Source of the DNA: Closterium sp. Naga37s-1
Lineage: Eukaryota; Streptophyta; Zygnematophyceae; Desmidiales; Closteriaceae
Length of the DNA: 64,000 bases
Reading direction: 5' to 3'
NCBI GenBank assembly: GCA_947471745.1
Contig: CANJKZ010001116.1
Coordinates: 74,501 to 138,500, forward strand
The notes beneath the pieces were generated by a model. It saw nothing but the letters and a program-made list of their open reading frames with translations, made no database searches and was not told the origin of the DNA. Both the position numbers and the translations under genes were made by a program. Below are positions 1-12,129 of the stretch, piece by piece (position 1 is the stretch's first letter; each line of letters opens with the position of its first letter).

Positions 1-397
1 CCTTCTGAATTGTGTTGACTATCAAGATGATCAAATCGTGCGAGTCGTCCAGGAAAAGCGTACACGCGAGATAACCCGTGCGTTTCAACAAAAGGTTGTC
101 GTCATGTGTCATCTTTACAGCGTGGATGTAACCGAACGACGCGTCGTGACCGAGGATCTCGAGGTACATGAGACGAAGGATGTACTCTTTCATCCGCTTC
201 TTAGGCACGTCCGGCTCAGATATCTTCTTTTTAAGCAGCTCCAGCTCCCCCGCCATAATCCTATCCTCCTCCGCCTTCGACTTAGCCTCGCCTATGGCTT
301 TAACTAGGTCCAAAAAGTCCTTGGACGATCCGACCGCGCTCTGAGACGCGAGGGCAAGGTCTCGCCCCAACGAGCGGAAATCCATGGAGAAGGACAT
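1..397 (-). CDS. AP4E: AP-4 complex subunit epsilon, N-terminal part (3' side cut by window edge)
   Basis: Large subunit of the AP-4 adaptor, which sorts cargo at the trans-Golgi network. Read on the minus strand from the ATG at 397 (a second in-frame ATG lies at 385), the frame stays open to the window edge, about 132 codons. The translation carries the conserved start of plant epsilon adaptins: KDFLDLVKAIGEAKSKAEED, then KKRMKEYILRLMYLEILGHD, then ASFGYIHAVKMTHDDNLLLK and a run ending LIILIVNTIQK. These motifs separate epsilon from the gamma and alpha large chains. No intron is visible in this part. The next gene, on the same strand, ends 648 bp upstream of this start, so the promoter should lie in 398-1044. 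Identification is from recalled family sequence; only the N-terminal trunk is visible. Confidence 0.93.
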   Translation of the reverse strand, partial: MSFSMDFRSLGRDLALASQSAVGSSKDFLDLVKAIGEAKSKAEEDRIMAGELELLKKKISEPDVPKKRMKEYILRLMYLEILGHDASFGYIHAVKMTHDDNLLLKRTGYLACTLFLDDSHDLIILIVNTIQK

Positions 398-1044
398 GGC
401 TGGCTGCCTGCGGGACGATGCGGGGTATGATCAGCTGTTTCCACGACTCGTGAAATCTTACGAAACAACAGCGCGCGCGAAGGGGGTCCGAGGACCAGAC
501 GGATAAACGGCTTTGAACGACTACCGAATGGTCAAAGCGCGACCAGACGACCCTAAATCGATGCGCATGTGGAGGCAGGAGCTGCCATGAATTAGAAGAC
601 TATGGAGATGTAGACTGGATCGAAGGAGGTGCCTTGGAATTGCCATGAGCCTGCAATTTCCCAGACTGCAAAAGGTGCTCCGATAAAGGTGGAACTTCCG
701 AAGCCAAGAGTGACGAAATAACTGGTCAACAACGGGTGAACTTTTCAGCATAGCTAAAACAACATACAGACACACCTTCCCAAAGTGGTGATAACATCCA
801 GACCACAATGCCAGGATTAATTAATTGAGTTGCTTCGCTTGGTGAGATACTACAAGCTTCGTTGAGCAGTTTGCATGCGTGTTCAGTACCTGGTCAGTCA
901 AAAACACCCGATAGAACACTGGGATGTCTGGTTCAGGCGACCGAGAAACCCATAGCGAATCTGCATGCCCCACCTCAAACGTGGGAAATACGGATCTTAA
1001 CTGGCTCATAGAACTGTGATAGAAAACTATTCCCCATTCACACA
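398..1044. other. intergenic region upstream of AP4E
   Basis: Between the AP4E start and the Hsp110 stop. I see no convincing coding region, only short unsupported ORFs. It should hold the AP4E promoter and 5' UTR and the Hsp110 3' UTR; no clear TATA box or other site was identified. Confidence 0.5.
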
Positions 1045-4000
1045 CTACTCTGTTTGCATAGCCTCGCCCTCAGCAGGTTTAGCATCTCCAGCTGCTGCCT
1101 CGCCACCTGCCGCTGCAGCGCCCTCTCCTGCTGCCCCTTCTGTCTCCATCGGCTCACCACCTGCCTTAGGAGCCTCGGGAGCAGGCTCGGGCTTAGGTTC
1201 GGAAGCAGGCTTGGGAGCTGGTTTGGGTTTGGTCATGATAGGCTTGCAGAACCTGCCAGAAAGAGTCCCACAAAGCAAAGGGCAACGCCACACATAAGAT
1301 GAAGATAAGTCAGCCATGGCAGCAGCGAGAACCAGCACGCAAGTTGCAATGCACACCCAATTCCCAGACAATTAAATGGCACATGACTGCTCCCATGCCC
1401 ACCTGTCGAGCGCCTCTGCCTTCTTCCGTAGGTCGGCTGCGAGCAGCACGGGGGCGTCCTTCTTGCTCAGCTTCTGCTGCTGGAAGAGCATATCCCGCAG
1501 CCACATCTCCGCCTTGTTGCACTCCTCCACCACCTGTGTGGGCCACGTGAAAAAGACGGCACAGCAAGAGAGGTAGGAGGAGGTGAGGGTGAGGAGATGA
1601 AGTTGTAAACAGTCTGTTACTTCATAACCTCTTAAAGGAAAAAACCGGGATTCACTTGAAAGATCACCCACCTCCATCCTCTCCCCATCTCCTTGTTGCA
1701 CTCCTTACACTGACTACGAACCCAAACGCCAGCATACATCTTCCCTGCCTGTCTGTCTGCCTGCCTGCCTGCCTGCCTGACTGACATCACAACACACAAA
1801 CCGTCCCATCCCCCATCCTTTGCACTCACCTGCGCCTTCTCCTTGGGGTCGATGTGAGCATACATCGCATCCGTGGACAGCGCCGCCTCCCGGAAGCTTC
1901 CAATGCAGTACTGCAGCGACTGCAGGGCGGCGGGGCGCGTCTCTTCCTCCCGGAGGCGCGCCTCAATGGGGTCGCCCAGGCGCTGCAGCTCCTCCAGCCT
2001 GGTGGTGTACACGCCCTTGCTCTCGTTCTCCCCGTCCTCGTACAGCCAGTCCTCCGTCTCCTGCAGCCTCGCCAGCAGCTTCTCCTTCTCCGCCTCCGAT
2101 GCGTACGGCGCTAGCTTGTCGTGCAGCTGGCCGAGCAGCATGGGGGGGACGGTGAGGGGAGAAAGTTGGAACGGGCAGAATGAGCAGGGAAACATGGTGT
2201 GAGATGCAGAATCGGCTTCTCAATGGTGGGGGGCTCATGTTGTCACAAGAGCCGCCAGTTAAAGACAAGAATGCTACAGGTGCAGCAGGGGCAGTTGATC
2301 GGGTGGTATCGGGTGGGCTTGGCCTCACAGAATGCTCCGGTTCCTCATCAGCCCAAAGCACCCACAATACTACGCATCCCATACATGCAGCCACCTCGTT
2401 TCCACATGCCATGCCATGCCTGCACGCACTCTTGCCCTGCCATAGCACGCCATGCACAGCTGACCTTGTTGCGCATGTCGTAGACGTAGCTCTCAACAGC
2501 ATTCTTCTTCTCCTTGGTCTCCTCCATCACGCGGTCCTGCAGTGCCATCGCAAACTCCTCCTCCACCAGCTGCTGCAGCGCTGCAGGAGGTAGACCCCCC
2601 ACCAGGTGCGCCTCGATCGGCACGTCCGTCTTCTTCGTCTTCTTCTTCTTCACCATCTCCGGCTGCACAGCGGTGGAGTGCGGTGCAGGGTGGTGCAGGA
2701 GAAGAAGAGAAGGGGGAATGAGCAGCCAGAGGGTGAGATGAGTTTGGGAGCCACGCGCACCTTTACAATTCACTCAGCAGCACGACGGATGCAGAATGCC
2801 GTACCTTGGCTGGTTGAGAAGCATCATCCATCTTGGCGTCGCCCTCCGCGCCACCAGCAGCAGCAGCAGCAGCATCGGCCTCCATGGGCGCCCCAGCTGC
2901 ATCGGCGGCTGCGGGGGCAGCAGCGGGGTCCTTGGCGTCCTTCTTGGCCGGCACCTCCACCTCCTCCTCCTCCAGCAGCTGCCCTCACACGGCCATGGCA
3001 CGGAGAGGGGAGAAAGCAACCTTGGTAAGAGAAGGCACGTCGCGCAAACAACGAGTGCTTGATTATTGATTCTGTGAATCCCTCTTCTGCTTCTGTGCAA
3101 AGTCTTTCTCTCCATGCGGCACGTCTTAACTGAATTCAGCCTGAGCAAAGGTTTCTCCTTTTCTGCCCTGCTGCATTTAAACATCAGCTGAAAAGGGAGG
3201 CAGCGATGAGGCTTCACCACCCCCAAGGTGAGAAACAGCAACTCACCTTTCCATCCTCCACTTACAACACATACCCGGACTTATTGGTTGCACCTGTAAC
3301 CACGCAGCTCACATGCTTCATAACGTTTTTTTTTTCTCCTTTCTTTCTTCCTCTCCTTTTCATTTTCTGCCCCTTTTCCTCTTTCTCACGCTGTTAAAAC
3401 GCACCATCCTGAGTGCCAGGGCAGCACTCACCGTGGCGGATTCAACGGACAGGATGCCGTGCAGGTTGAGTCTGATCTTCACCTTCAGCTTCGGCTTCGA
3501 ATCCGGCCGCGACGGCGCGAACGGACCCACCTGCCATGCATGCACAGGGGGGAGTGCGGGTAGGAGGGGTAAAAGGTTAATCCGAGATACTCACCCCTGA
3601 CGGAAAGGCAACTAATCAAAATTCGCCATGTGACGGTCGGGGTGCTCCCACCACATATGCCGTGCTTTTAGCAGAGTGCTTACAGAGACGGTGCCGATGG
3701 TCACCGCGGGCGTGTTCACCTTCCTTTCCTTCGCCGCGGACTCACAGTGAAGGTGCCGATGCGCGTGTTGGCGCCAACGGTCTGGTCCTCAGGGTTGGCA
3801 TAGAAGGCGTCGATGGTGAACGCCTCCGTGCGGTAGAACGTCAGCAGCTTCGAGCTCGGCAGCGGGTTGTTCTTTGAGAACACCACCTGGTGCATGTGAC
3901 GGGCGGGGTGCTCCTCCCACCACATGCGCCTGTGCGCGGAGCCGCGGACTCACAGTGAAGGTGCCGATGCGCGTGTTGGCGCCAACGGTCTGGTCCTCAG

Positions 4001-6533
4001 GGTTGGCATAGAAGGCGTCGATGGTGAACGCCTCCGTGCGGTAGAACGTCAGCAGCTTCGAGCTCGGCAGCGGGTTGTTCTTTGAGAACACCACCTGGTG
4101 CATGTGACGGGCGGGGTGCTCCTCCCACCACATGCGCCTGTGCGCGGAGCCGCGGACTCACAGTGAAGGTGCCGATGCGCGTGTTGGCGCCAACGGTCTG
4201 GTCCTCAGGGTTGGCATAGAAGGCGTCGATGGTGAACGCCTCCGTGCGGTAGAACGTCAGCAGCTTCGAGCTCGGCAGCGGGTTGTTCTTTGAGAACACC
4301 ACCTGGTGCATGTGACGGGCGGGGTGCTCCTCCCACCACATGCGCCTGTGCGCGGAGCCGCGGACTCACAGTGAAGGTGCCGATGCGCGTGTTGGCGCCA
4401 ACGGTCTGGTCCTCAGGGTTGGCATAGAAGGCGTCGATGGTGAACGCCTCCGTGCGGTAGAACGTCAGCAGCTTCGAGCTCGGCAGCGGGTTGTTCTTTG
4501 AGAACACCACCTGGTGCATGTGACGGGCGGGGTGCTCCTCCCACCACATGCGCCTGTGCGCGGAGCCGCGGACTCACAGTGAAGGTGCCGATGCGCGTGT
4601 TGGCGCCAACGGTCTGGTCCTCCGGGTTGGCATAGAAGGCGTCGATGGTGAACGCCTCCGTGCGGTAGAACGTCAGCAGCTTCGAGCTCGGCAGCGGATT
4701 GTTCTTCGAGAACACCACCTGGTTCGGCTGCGCTGCTGCTTCCTCGCCTCCGCCCTCCGCGCCCTCCGCGGACGCCGCCCCCGCCGCGCTCGCTTGCTTC
4801 CATGATAGGGCGATGGCGAACGGGTACGTGTCGTGCACCTGCGCAGAGGGCGCGGGGGCGCGCGGGGATGGGCGCGGGGGCGCGCGGGGATGGGCGCGGT
4901 GGGATGCGGGGAAGACAGGCGGGAGGAGAGAGCGAGGTGGAGGGAGGAAACGCGGAATTAAGGCATCGGCAGGCAGCGTCGCCCTGCACAGGCAGCGTTG
5001 GGCGGACGAGCGTGGGAAGCACGCACGCACCGTGTATCACGCACCGTGTATGCGCCACGTGCCCTGCACTCAGCAACTCACGCAGCACCCCCGGCGAGGC
5101 GGCTCACCTCGAACTCGCGGACTTTGAAGGCGGGGCTGAGCATGGCGCACTGCAGCGCGCACCCGCGCGCCACGCACTCGCTGGCGTTCATGGTGCGGCG
5201 CGGCTCCTTCCCGAAGAAATCCGCGAGGATCTTCAAGATGGCCGGCACGCGCGACCCGGACCCCACCAGCTCGACGGCTGAGATCTGATCGACGGTGATG
5301 CCCGACTCGAGCAGCGCGCGCGTGCAGGGCGCCTTGACGCGCTCGAGCATGGGCTTGGCGAGCTGCTCGAAGTGGTCGCGCTTCAGGAAGCCCGTCACGT
5401 CCTTCTCCTCCATCAGACACTCCACCTGCACCACGGCGAGGGCGGAGGAAGGAGGAGGGGAGGAGGAAGGAATGTGGAGGTAAGGGAAAGGAGGCGAGGG
5501 GAAAGGAGCACACACGGTATGGACGTGTAAGGGTTTGGGTAAGGGGGATTGGGGCCAACGATATGTTTTGATAGACGTGAGAGGGAGGTGGTAGGAAGGG
5601 ACACGAAGAAAAGGGGATGGGCCATGGGAGAGTAAGCCGTAGAATAAGAGAGGACCGAGAGGGAGACCTAGCGCCACTCACGTGCAGCGGCGACTCCGGG
5701 TTGGCGCTGAGGACTTTCTTGAGCTTCTCGCACGCGGTGCGCAGGCGGAGGCACGCGCGCGCGTTGGAGCGGATGTCGAGCTTGTGGTTGCGCGCGCACT
5801 CGTCCACGAAGTGGTCGAATAGCACCTCGTCGAAATCCCGTCCGCCCAACGACCGGTCGAACGCGTGCGCGAGCACCTTCAGCTGGCCCTTCTTAAACGC
5901 CACGATCGACACCTGCATCGCCGAGTGCCCGATGTCCACAAATGCGATGTTGAGCGGCTCGGTTTCCGACAGATCCGTCTTGTAGATTCCGTACGCCAGC
6001 GCGGTGGCCGTCGGCTCGTGCATTAGCCGAAGCGGGTGCAGCCCCGCGATGGTGGCGGCATCGAGATACGCGCGGCGTTGTGCGTCGGTGAGGTATACGG
6101 GGATGCCGATCACGCAGTCTGTAATCTTCGATCCCAGGTCCTTCTCGCCGATCGCTTTCAATGACGAGAGAACCATGGCGAGAAGCTGAGTGGGCGAAAA
6201 CGTCCTGGGCTCGTTCATATACATGACGTGCACGAGAATATCGCCGTCCGGGCCTTCGGAGCAGCGGAACGGGAACATCGGGAGGTCCTTCTGGAACTCG
6301 GGATCGGCGAATTTGCGGCCGATCATGCGCTTGATCTGCGACACCGTGTTCTTAGGGTTCATCGTGTACGACGCCGCTCCTGCGACGCCCAAATATCGCT
6401 GCGATTCGCCGAAGCAGACGACATTGGCAGTCTCGCGATTGGACTCCTCGTTGAGCGCGATGTCGATGCCGCGTTGCCGCGCAATGCCTACCACGCCCCT
6501 CTCGTTCCCCACATCGAAGCCCACCACGCTCAT
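1045..6533 (-). CDS. Hsp110-family chaperone (HSP70-14/15-like), 9 exons, 845 aa
   Basis: Cytosolic/nuclear Hsp110-type chaperone, a nucleotide-exchange partner of Hsp70. Exons, 5' to 3': 6533-5682, 5425-5108, 4838-4578, 3530-3432, 2978-2805, 2662-2465, 2126-1830, 1533-1403, 1252-1045; every phase closes, giving 845 aa against about 831 for the Arabidopsis proteins. Exon 1 starts MSVVGFDVGNERGVVGIAR and holds the ATPase lobe with IGIPVYLTDAQRRAY and LMHEPTATALAYGIY. Exon 2 carries VELVGSGSRVPAILKIL. Exons 3-4 form the beta domain, including KLKVKIRLNLHGILSVESAT. The Ala/Asp-rich linker and the helical domain (LARLQETEDWLYEDGENE) follow, and the tail has the family-typical FCKPIMTKPKP. Donors are mostly GTGAGT. 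Four further in-phase copies of the 3' part of exon 3 lie in the intron between exons 3 and 4; the 845-aa model skips them. Confidence 0.93.
1746..1784. repeat. (CTGC/CTGT)n microsatellite in an Hsp110 intron
   Basis: A run of about nine tetranucleotides (CTGT then CTGC) in the intron between Hsp110 exons 7 and 8. Confidence 0.8.
3740..4718 (-). repeat. 208-bp tandem array: four extra copies of the 3' part of Hsp110 exon 3
   Basis: The last 141 nt of exon 3 (4718-4578, 47 codons starting VVFSKNNPLPSSK and ending TRIGTFT) recur at 4510-4370, 4302-4162, 4094-3954 and 3886-3746. Each extra copy has a CAG acceptor just before its GTG and a GTGAGT donor just after its ACT, and copies are separated by 67-nt intron-like spacers. 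All copies are phase 0 to phase 0, so any number could be spliced in without a frameshift. The four extra copies look identical to each other; they differ from the parent at three positions, all silent. Whether they are used as exons cannot be read from DNA alone. Confidence 0.9.
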
Positions 6534-7205
6534 GGTGCTCTGCCGGAATTTAAGGCTAGGACTTGGCAGATGTCGGAAAACAAGAGATCAAACCAGGATG
6601 CACGAAATTAACTGCTAGTCTAGGAGCTACGTGGTAAGATAATAGAAGTCACAGATCCTGAAGAAGCAGCTAGAAGAGATGAAAGAGATTTGCTTCAGAA
6701 CAGCCCAACATCCGATCCAACAGAAGCTGTCAGTGCCTTCGCGAACGTCGTGAATGTGAGTATTGTTTCTTCGCGAAACCTGGCCACTGCGCAGCGAAGG
6801 TATGCACCATCTGTGCAACAGCAAGTAACACATCGTGAAGACTTCGCTACGCCATTCACGTTCTAGAATGTCACCGTAACGAGACTTCGGGAACCTTCCT
6901 GGAGGCGGTTGTGAACTGTGGAAGACGGGGGCACGCCACGGCACTGCACCTGTCAGATTCTGCGGAACAGGCATGAGAAGATTCAGTGCTTCGGTAAAGG
7001 ACACTCCAATATGTTGTGTCGCCAGCTGACGCAATGGCTGCATACACCGTTTTCAAACTAAACCCAGTGTGTGAAACGAAAGGCCTCAAGCACCCAGTGC
7101 TGCGTCGGACACAAGGTGGCAGAAAATGAAACGTGAATTGTTGCAATGGCTGCAACACACGGAACATGCACTCATACTAAACACAGCTCTATCATTGCCA
7201 AACCT
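6534..7205. other. intergenic region upstream of Hsp110
   Basis: Holds the Hsp110 promoter side and the 3' UTR of the cyclic phosphodiesterase gene. The small ORFs here show no family features and no splice logic. No heat-shock element array was convincingly recognised by eye. Confidence 0.45.
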
Positions 7206-8600
7206 CTAGTTCATACCACTGAGTGGGAACACAGCTATTCTTTCCCAAGTACTCATAGTGAGGTCAGTGGGTTCAGTGCGGTAGAGTGCGAGGGATGAAA
7301 CATGGAAGGAAGGGGATGGTGGCGAGGAGGAGGCGGAGTTGGGAGGGAGCAGGGAGGAAAATGTCTCTTCAAATGCTGCTTTGGCTTCCTGCTTCTGGGC
7401 GTCTGAGAGATCACCATAGATGAGGCTGAGATGAGGCATGTACGCTGCACATAACTCATTGCAACGCCGCAGAGATGGGTGGGGGTTGGGGGTGGTAGGG
7501 GGAGTGGCGGGTGCGGGGACGTAAGGATGCGAGGGAACTTGTGAGCTAGTCAGGCGATTAAGAGGATTGGAAGGATGTCTTGTGTTGCAAGTTCACGGAG
7601 TGATACAGTCACAATGTGGTATGGTGGGTGGGACAGCGCCATGCCAGCTGATGCTCATACCTGCAACGGAGTTCCTGTCCATGCCCATCACTTCCACTGC
7701 CTCATTGTGCACATGCAGCACCTGATAGCACGCACACCATGAGCAATTGTTCTGACGGGAAAGGGAGAAGGCACACCAGGCAAGAGGGGGTGTTCCATCA
7801 GGCACCAGCAATCTCAGATGCACTCGAGTGGTCTAGCAGCCAGGAATAAGCTCATCAGCAGTGCTGCGCACTCTTCCAAAACAGGATGTCCGCACGGCCT
7901 AGGCAACACGAGAGAGTGTACCTCTTTAGAGGGAAGCATCTTGAGATACACGCATTGGAAGAAGAGCCGACCAGCAGCCAGCTCCATGACTTGGATGTCG
8001 TATGGCTTTAAGGACGCGCTCAATCTCTCCATGCGCTTCACCACCTCCTGCTCGTCCAACCCTTCCCTCTCCCCAAACGCTCCTATCACCGTCACATGCG
8101 GCTCAAATGGCGTGCACTTGAACCTGCGGGACAGGTGTGGTGAGAAGAGCCTCGTTTGTATGCTTCGGAATCAGAAAAATCCCACAAAGTTGAACACGGA
8201 AATTTTCTTTCAAGATGACAAACCTGCTTGAGAGGTTCGAGATGGCTGCCGAAGCTGAGGCGTGGAATGCCGAGCCTTCTTCAGGCATGGCCCAGATGGA
8301 AAACTGATTCACCTTCGCTGACGTGGCATGAGCTGATGTAACGTTTCCTGCCTTATCCCGCAGCGGATCAGGGTCCATGGCTGACGTGGCAATGTCGGGG
8401 GAAGTGGAGGACGAGAGGCGCGTGAATGCGAGATAGGCGATGAGTAAGAATACTACCAGAATAAGGACGGAGCGCCTTTTATCGGCGTTGAGTGGTCTGA
8501 GGAGCGGTAGGTTGCGAAGGACAGTGCGCGATGACGGAGGGAGCGGCATTCGCGTGCGCGAAAAGGGTGCTAGCGAATGATAGAGCGTTCGCGAAACCAT
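7206..8600 (-). CDS. cyclic phosphodiesterase (2H phosphoesterase family), 4 exons, 292 aa
   Basis: Related to plant cyclic phosphodiesterase, which opens ADP-ribose 1'',2''-cyclic phosphate, a by-product of tRNA splicing. Exons: 8600-8224, 8123-7922, 7721-7661, 7444-7206; phases close. The two H-x-S/T signatures of the 2H fold are present: PHVTV (His135, Thr137) and YMPHLSLIY (His218, Ser220). FSIWAMPEEG and LFFQCVYL also match the family. The plant enzyme is about 180 aa; here some 95 extra N-terminal residues include a hydrophobic stretch (VLILVVFLLIAYLAF) after a basic segment, which looks like a signal anchor or targeting peptide. I chose the ATG at 8600; an in-frame ATG at 8549 would give 275 aa and still include the hydrophobic segment. 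The downstream half is solid; the N-terminus is less certain. Confidence 0.85.
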
Positions 8601-8926
8601 GCAACGTTGGGCTCTCCGGCACGTGACAATTAATCTAATCACCCAGTTTCGGACAGAAAACCGACGAGAACTGCTGCACAAGGGAACGGATTTTTGACCT
8701 GCTAGGAACGAGCATTGGCGTGGATGGAAAGCCGAACGACGGTTTCGCGCATTACACGGTGGGGAACGCGGGGAGACCGCTAATCGTGGGCATCTGGCAC
8801 CGCGGACTCCCCGAACGATGGGAGACGGAGGAATGCAAGCAGACATGGAAGCTCAATGCGGAAGGCCGGAAAGGCAAACGGGGTAAACAAAATGATTGAA
8901 TCAATTTACTTGTTTCCGCTAAACAT
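8601..8926. other. region between the phosphodiesterase start and the tRNA
   Basis: Should contain the promoter of the minus-strand phosphodiesterase gene. No other feature recognised. Confidence 0.4.
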
Positions 8927-8998
8927 ATCAGAATGGCGCAGCGGAAGCGTGGCGGGCCCATAACCCACAAGTCCCAGGATCGAAACCTGGCACTGATA
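8927..8998 (+). tRNA. initiator tRNA-Met (CAT), probably degenerate
   Basis: 72 nt matching plant initiator tRNA-Met nearly throughout: D arm GCGCAGCGGAAGCG, anticodon loop with CAT at 8959-8961, T arm CCAGGATCGAAACCTGG and terminal ATA as in the family. A T-run follows directly (8997-9006), a suitable Pol III stop. Three stem pairs are broken compared with the plant consensus: 6-67 (A/A), 7-66 (A/C) and 28-42 (C/A). It is clearly initiator-derived; the mismatches suggest a pseudogene or drifting copy. Confidence 0.75.
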
Positions 8999-9459
8999 TT
9001 TTTTTGCATGTGTTCCACCCCTTTTTCTCCTTCAACCCCCTCATGCTCAGTTGGATGGTTGCTCCTTTTTGTTTTCCACCATTTTAAACAGTCTATGGTA
9101 TTGAGGTTACCCATTTATGGGAGAGTGCATCTCTGTCGACCGGTGAGCTACGGTAGTTCCGGTAGTTCCTGGTCACCATGTGAGTGGCAGCTCTTTTTTA
9201 CTTTAGTGTTGCTACATCACCAATGCAACCGCATCAGGAAGACATAAGGTACTGGCGTGTACCGGTACTTTCTCCTTTTTAGAACTACCAGTGGAGTCCC
9301 ATGGAGATCACTGCTGTTGTTGTTGTCCATACATCGGTATCCAGGTCATGCATTTATTCTGGACTATGGCGGCTGGGCCGTGGCCCGTGCACAGATGCAA
9401 ACGAGGGCAGTTGATTTATTGTGGTTCAATATTTCTGCTGCTCTAACCAGCTGCATTTG
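8999..9459. other. intergenic region between tRNA and Copia element 1
   Basis: No supported gene. The last five bases (ATTTG, 9455-9459) are the target-site duplication of the adjoining Copia insertion. Confidence 0.5.
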
Positions 9460-9586
9460 TCTCAGAAAGTGAATGCAACGGAATGTTTGACTTAGGAGAG
9501 CAAGGCATACAAATAGAAACCCTAAGAGTGTTGTACTCCTTAGAGTGCTACTCACTGCAGCCTACAACCAATAACAACATTTGACA
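9460..9586 (-). repeat. 3' LTR of Copia element 1
   Basis: 127 bp; in element orientation it starts TGTCAAATG and ends CTGAGA. One mismatch to the other LTR, in the AAATAGAAA(C/A)CCTAAG segment. Confidence 0.95.
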
Positions 9587-9595
9587 CACCCCCAT
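9587..9595 (-). promoter_or_regulatory. polypurine tract of Copia element 1
   Basis: ATGGGGGTG immediately upstream of the 3' LTR in element orientation, identical to the tract in element 2; plus-strand priming site. Confidence 0.8.
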
Positions 9596-9802
9596 AGGCT
9601 AAGTGAGGGGCATCAAAGCAAGCATGGTGAACAAACAGTCACAAGACCAGCCAAAGCAAGAAACAAGGCAAGCGCAGGGTGGATCTCAAGGACACCACAC
9701 AAATTCCGAGCGCAAGCAAGCGGCCACAAGGCCAGTTCAAGAGTTCACTAGGATATATATATGAAAACACAACAAGCAGAGCAAGCAGAGCAAGCAACAA
9801 GA

Positions 9803-12083
9803 CTACAGCAACCGAGGGCCTACCTCAACAAGCCCCAACTGCACACAAAACCTGTGGTGATCACCAAGCGCCAAGGCCTTGGTGAAGACGTCTGCAGTGT
9901 TGGCCTCTGAGGCCACAAAGTCCAGGCGTGCCTGGCCGCGTCGCTGCAGCTCTCGCAGGAGGAAGTACCTCACGTCATGTTTCACTCTGCTCTCCAGTCG
10001 AGGCTCTCGACACAGGAGGATCATGGCCTTGTTGTCAGCGTACAAGGTCGGTGCAGAGCGAGGCCGCTCACCAAGGTCGGCGAGCAAGAAGGTCAACCAG
10101 CGAAGCTCCTGTGCCGCCATGGCACCAGCGTAGATCTCTGCCTCTGCACTGGAGGTAGCCACAGACGACGACCGTGTAGACCTCCACGACACAGCATCAG
10201 CTCCCAGACTGAAGCAGTAACCCTGAGTCGAGCGCTGAGTCTCCACGTCGTCAGCGTAGGAAGAGTCGCAGTGACCAGTCAACGCCACTGGCTGAGTCCC
10301 TCCAAGCACAAGCCCCATGCCTGATGTAGTCGCCAGGTACTTCGCCACCCTCACAGCAGCTGTCCAGTGGACAGGACGGTGTCTCCCAGTCGCAACAAAG
10401 CGAGAGAGGACGCTGAGGGGAAAGGCGAGGTCCGGCCGAGTACAAGTCATCAGGTACATGAGGCAGCCCACCAGCTCTGCGTAGGGACCACTGGGCTCAA
10501 AAGGCTCGTCGGGAAAGGGGCCAGTGAGTCTGTGGTCAATAGCAAGAGGTGTGGGCTGTGTGGTGGAGAACTGGAAGTCGAACCGCCGAAGGACCTGCTG
10601 CACCATGTGTGACTGCGTCAGTGTGATGGTGCGAGCGGCTCTGTCCCTGGTGATCTGCAGACCAAGGTAGCGCTGCAGTTCACCTAGGTCAGTGCACGTG
10701 TGTCTCTTCTGCAGTTCGGACTTCACCTGAGCCAGAGCTGCCCTGTCTGCTGTGGCAAAGACCAAGTCGTCGACGTACACTAGTATAAAGAAAGGAGTGG
10801 AACCAGTGCGAACAAACAGCGACGGGTCGGCAGAGGAAGGACAAAACCTAAGGTCACGAAGCGTGGAGCGAAGAGTGTCGTGCCACTCACGGGGCGACTG
10901 GCGGAGACCGTAGACTGGCCGTCTCAGGCTCCACTGGGTCCCAGGTGGGAAGGTGTCAGTGAAGCCAGGAGGGCGGCGCAGCCAGATCTCCTCGTGTAGT
11001 CGGCCCTGGAGAAACGCAAGTAGAGAAGTCAAGGGAGTGCAGCTCGTAGTCTCGCTGTGCTGCTACGTGCAGTAACACCCGAAGAGTAGTCATCTTCGGG
11101 GTCGGGGCGAAGGTCTGGAAGAAGTCAACTCCCTCACGCTGACTGAAACCCCTAGCCACGTAGCGCGCCTTGAACACAGGCGGTGAACCAGGCGGCCGCT
11201 TCACCTTGAAGAGCCACATGCCATCGACTACGTTCGCCCTGGGAGGGGGAACTGCGTCGACGTAGGTGCCTGTGGATCTCCAAGACGCTAACTCCGAGGC
11301 CATAGCCGCTTTCCACTGAGAGGCCCACGCCCCTGACACTGCCTCGCGGTAAGTGCGAGGAGTCGGTATGTCAAGGGCGTCGGGGTCTCCCTCAGGGGAT
11401 AGCAGCATGGCACAGACAGAGGGAGAAGCGGCTGCCCAGTACTCCAGCTCAGACTCTCTGTCCTCTAGGACGTCACAGCCAAGGGCAAACCCACCCCCGA
11501 CGGACAGAGGACAGGAGGGAGGAGCTGGCACCACACGGGTGGTGTAGTCAAGGCGACTGGCGGCAGCAAACTCAGCGACAGCGGCAGTGAGAGCCGAGAC
11601 AGACGACGGAGGGAAACGAGAGTCGGTGACAAGAGTGGCGAGGACACGAGAGACAACAGGACGAACAGCGCGGTAGTAGTCAGTGACAGGAGTAGGGGGG
11701 AAAGGGAGAGAGGACGGAGGTGGACACGGGAGAACGGACTCAGGAGGAGGACGCAAAGAGACGAACAAAGGAGGGCAGTGCGGAGGTCGGTAACGGGAGA
11801 CGAGTGACGAGCACGCGGAGGACAGGGACGGACACGAGAGTGCGGGACACCAGGTGGAGGAGACTGCGGTGGAGGAGAAGACCAGACCGCCGGACGGGCG
11901 TCAGGAGGAGGAAACGTGGGACCAAACGCTGGAGGGGACGGAGTGTGAACAGGAGGAGAGGAGGGAAGACCAAGGGCCCGAAGGCCACTCACGGGTGGGA
12001 ACAACTGCCGCTCCAGAGGGAGCTGCTGTGGTCGCAGCTGCGGCGGCGGTGTCTGCTGCTGCTGCGGCTGCTGCTGCTGCCGC

Positions 12084-12129
<46 letters not shown>

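Noticed and set aside
3684-3719. Possible further Hsp110 mini-exon (ending TIGTVS before GTAAGC)
   Set aside because: It resembles a decayed sixth copy of the exon 3 end. Homologues join TRIGTFT directly to VGPFAPS, and the acceptor would be a poor AAG.
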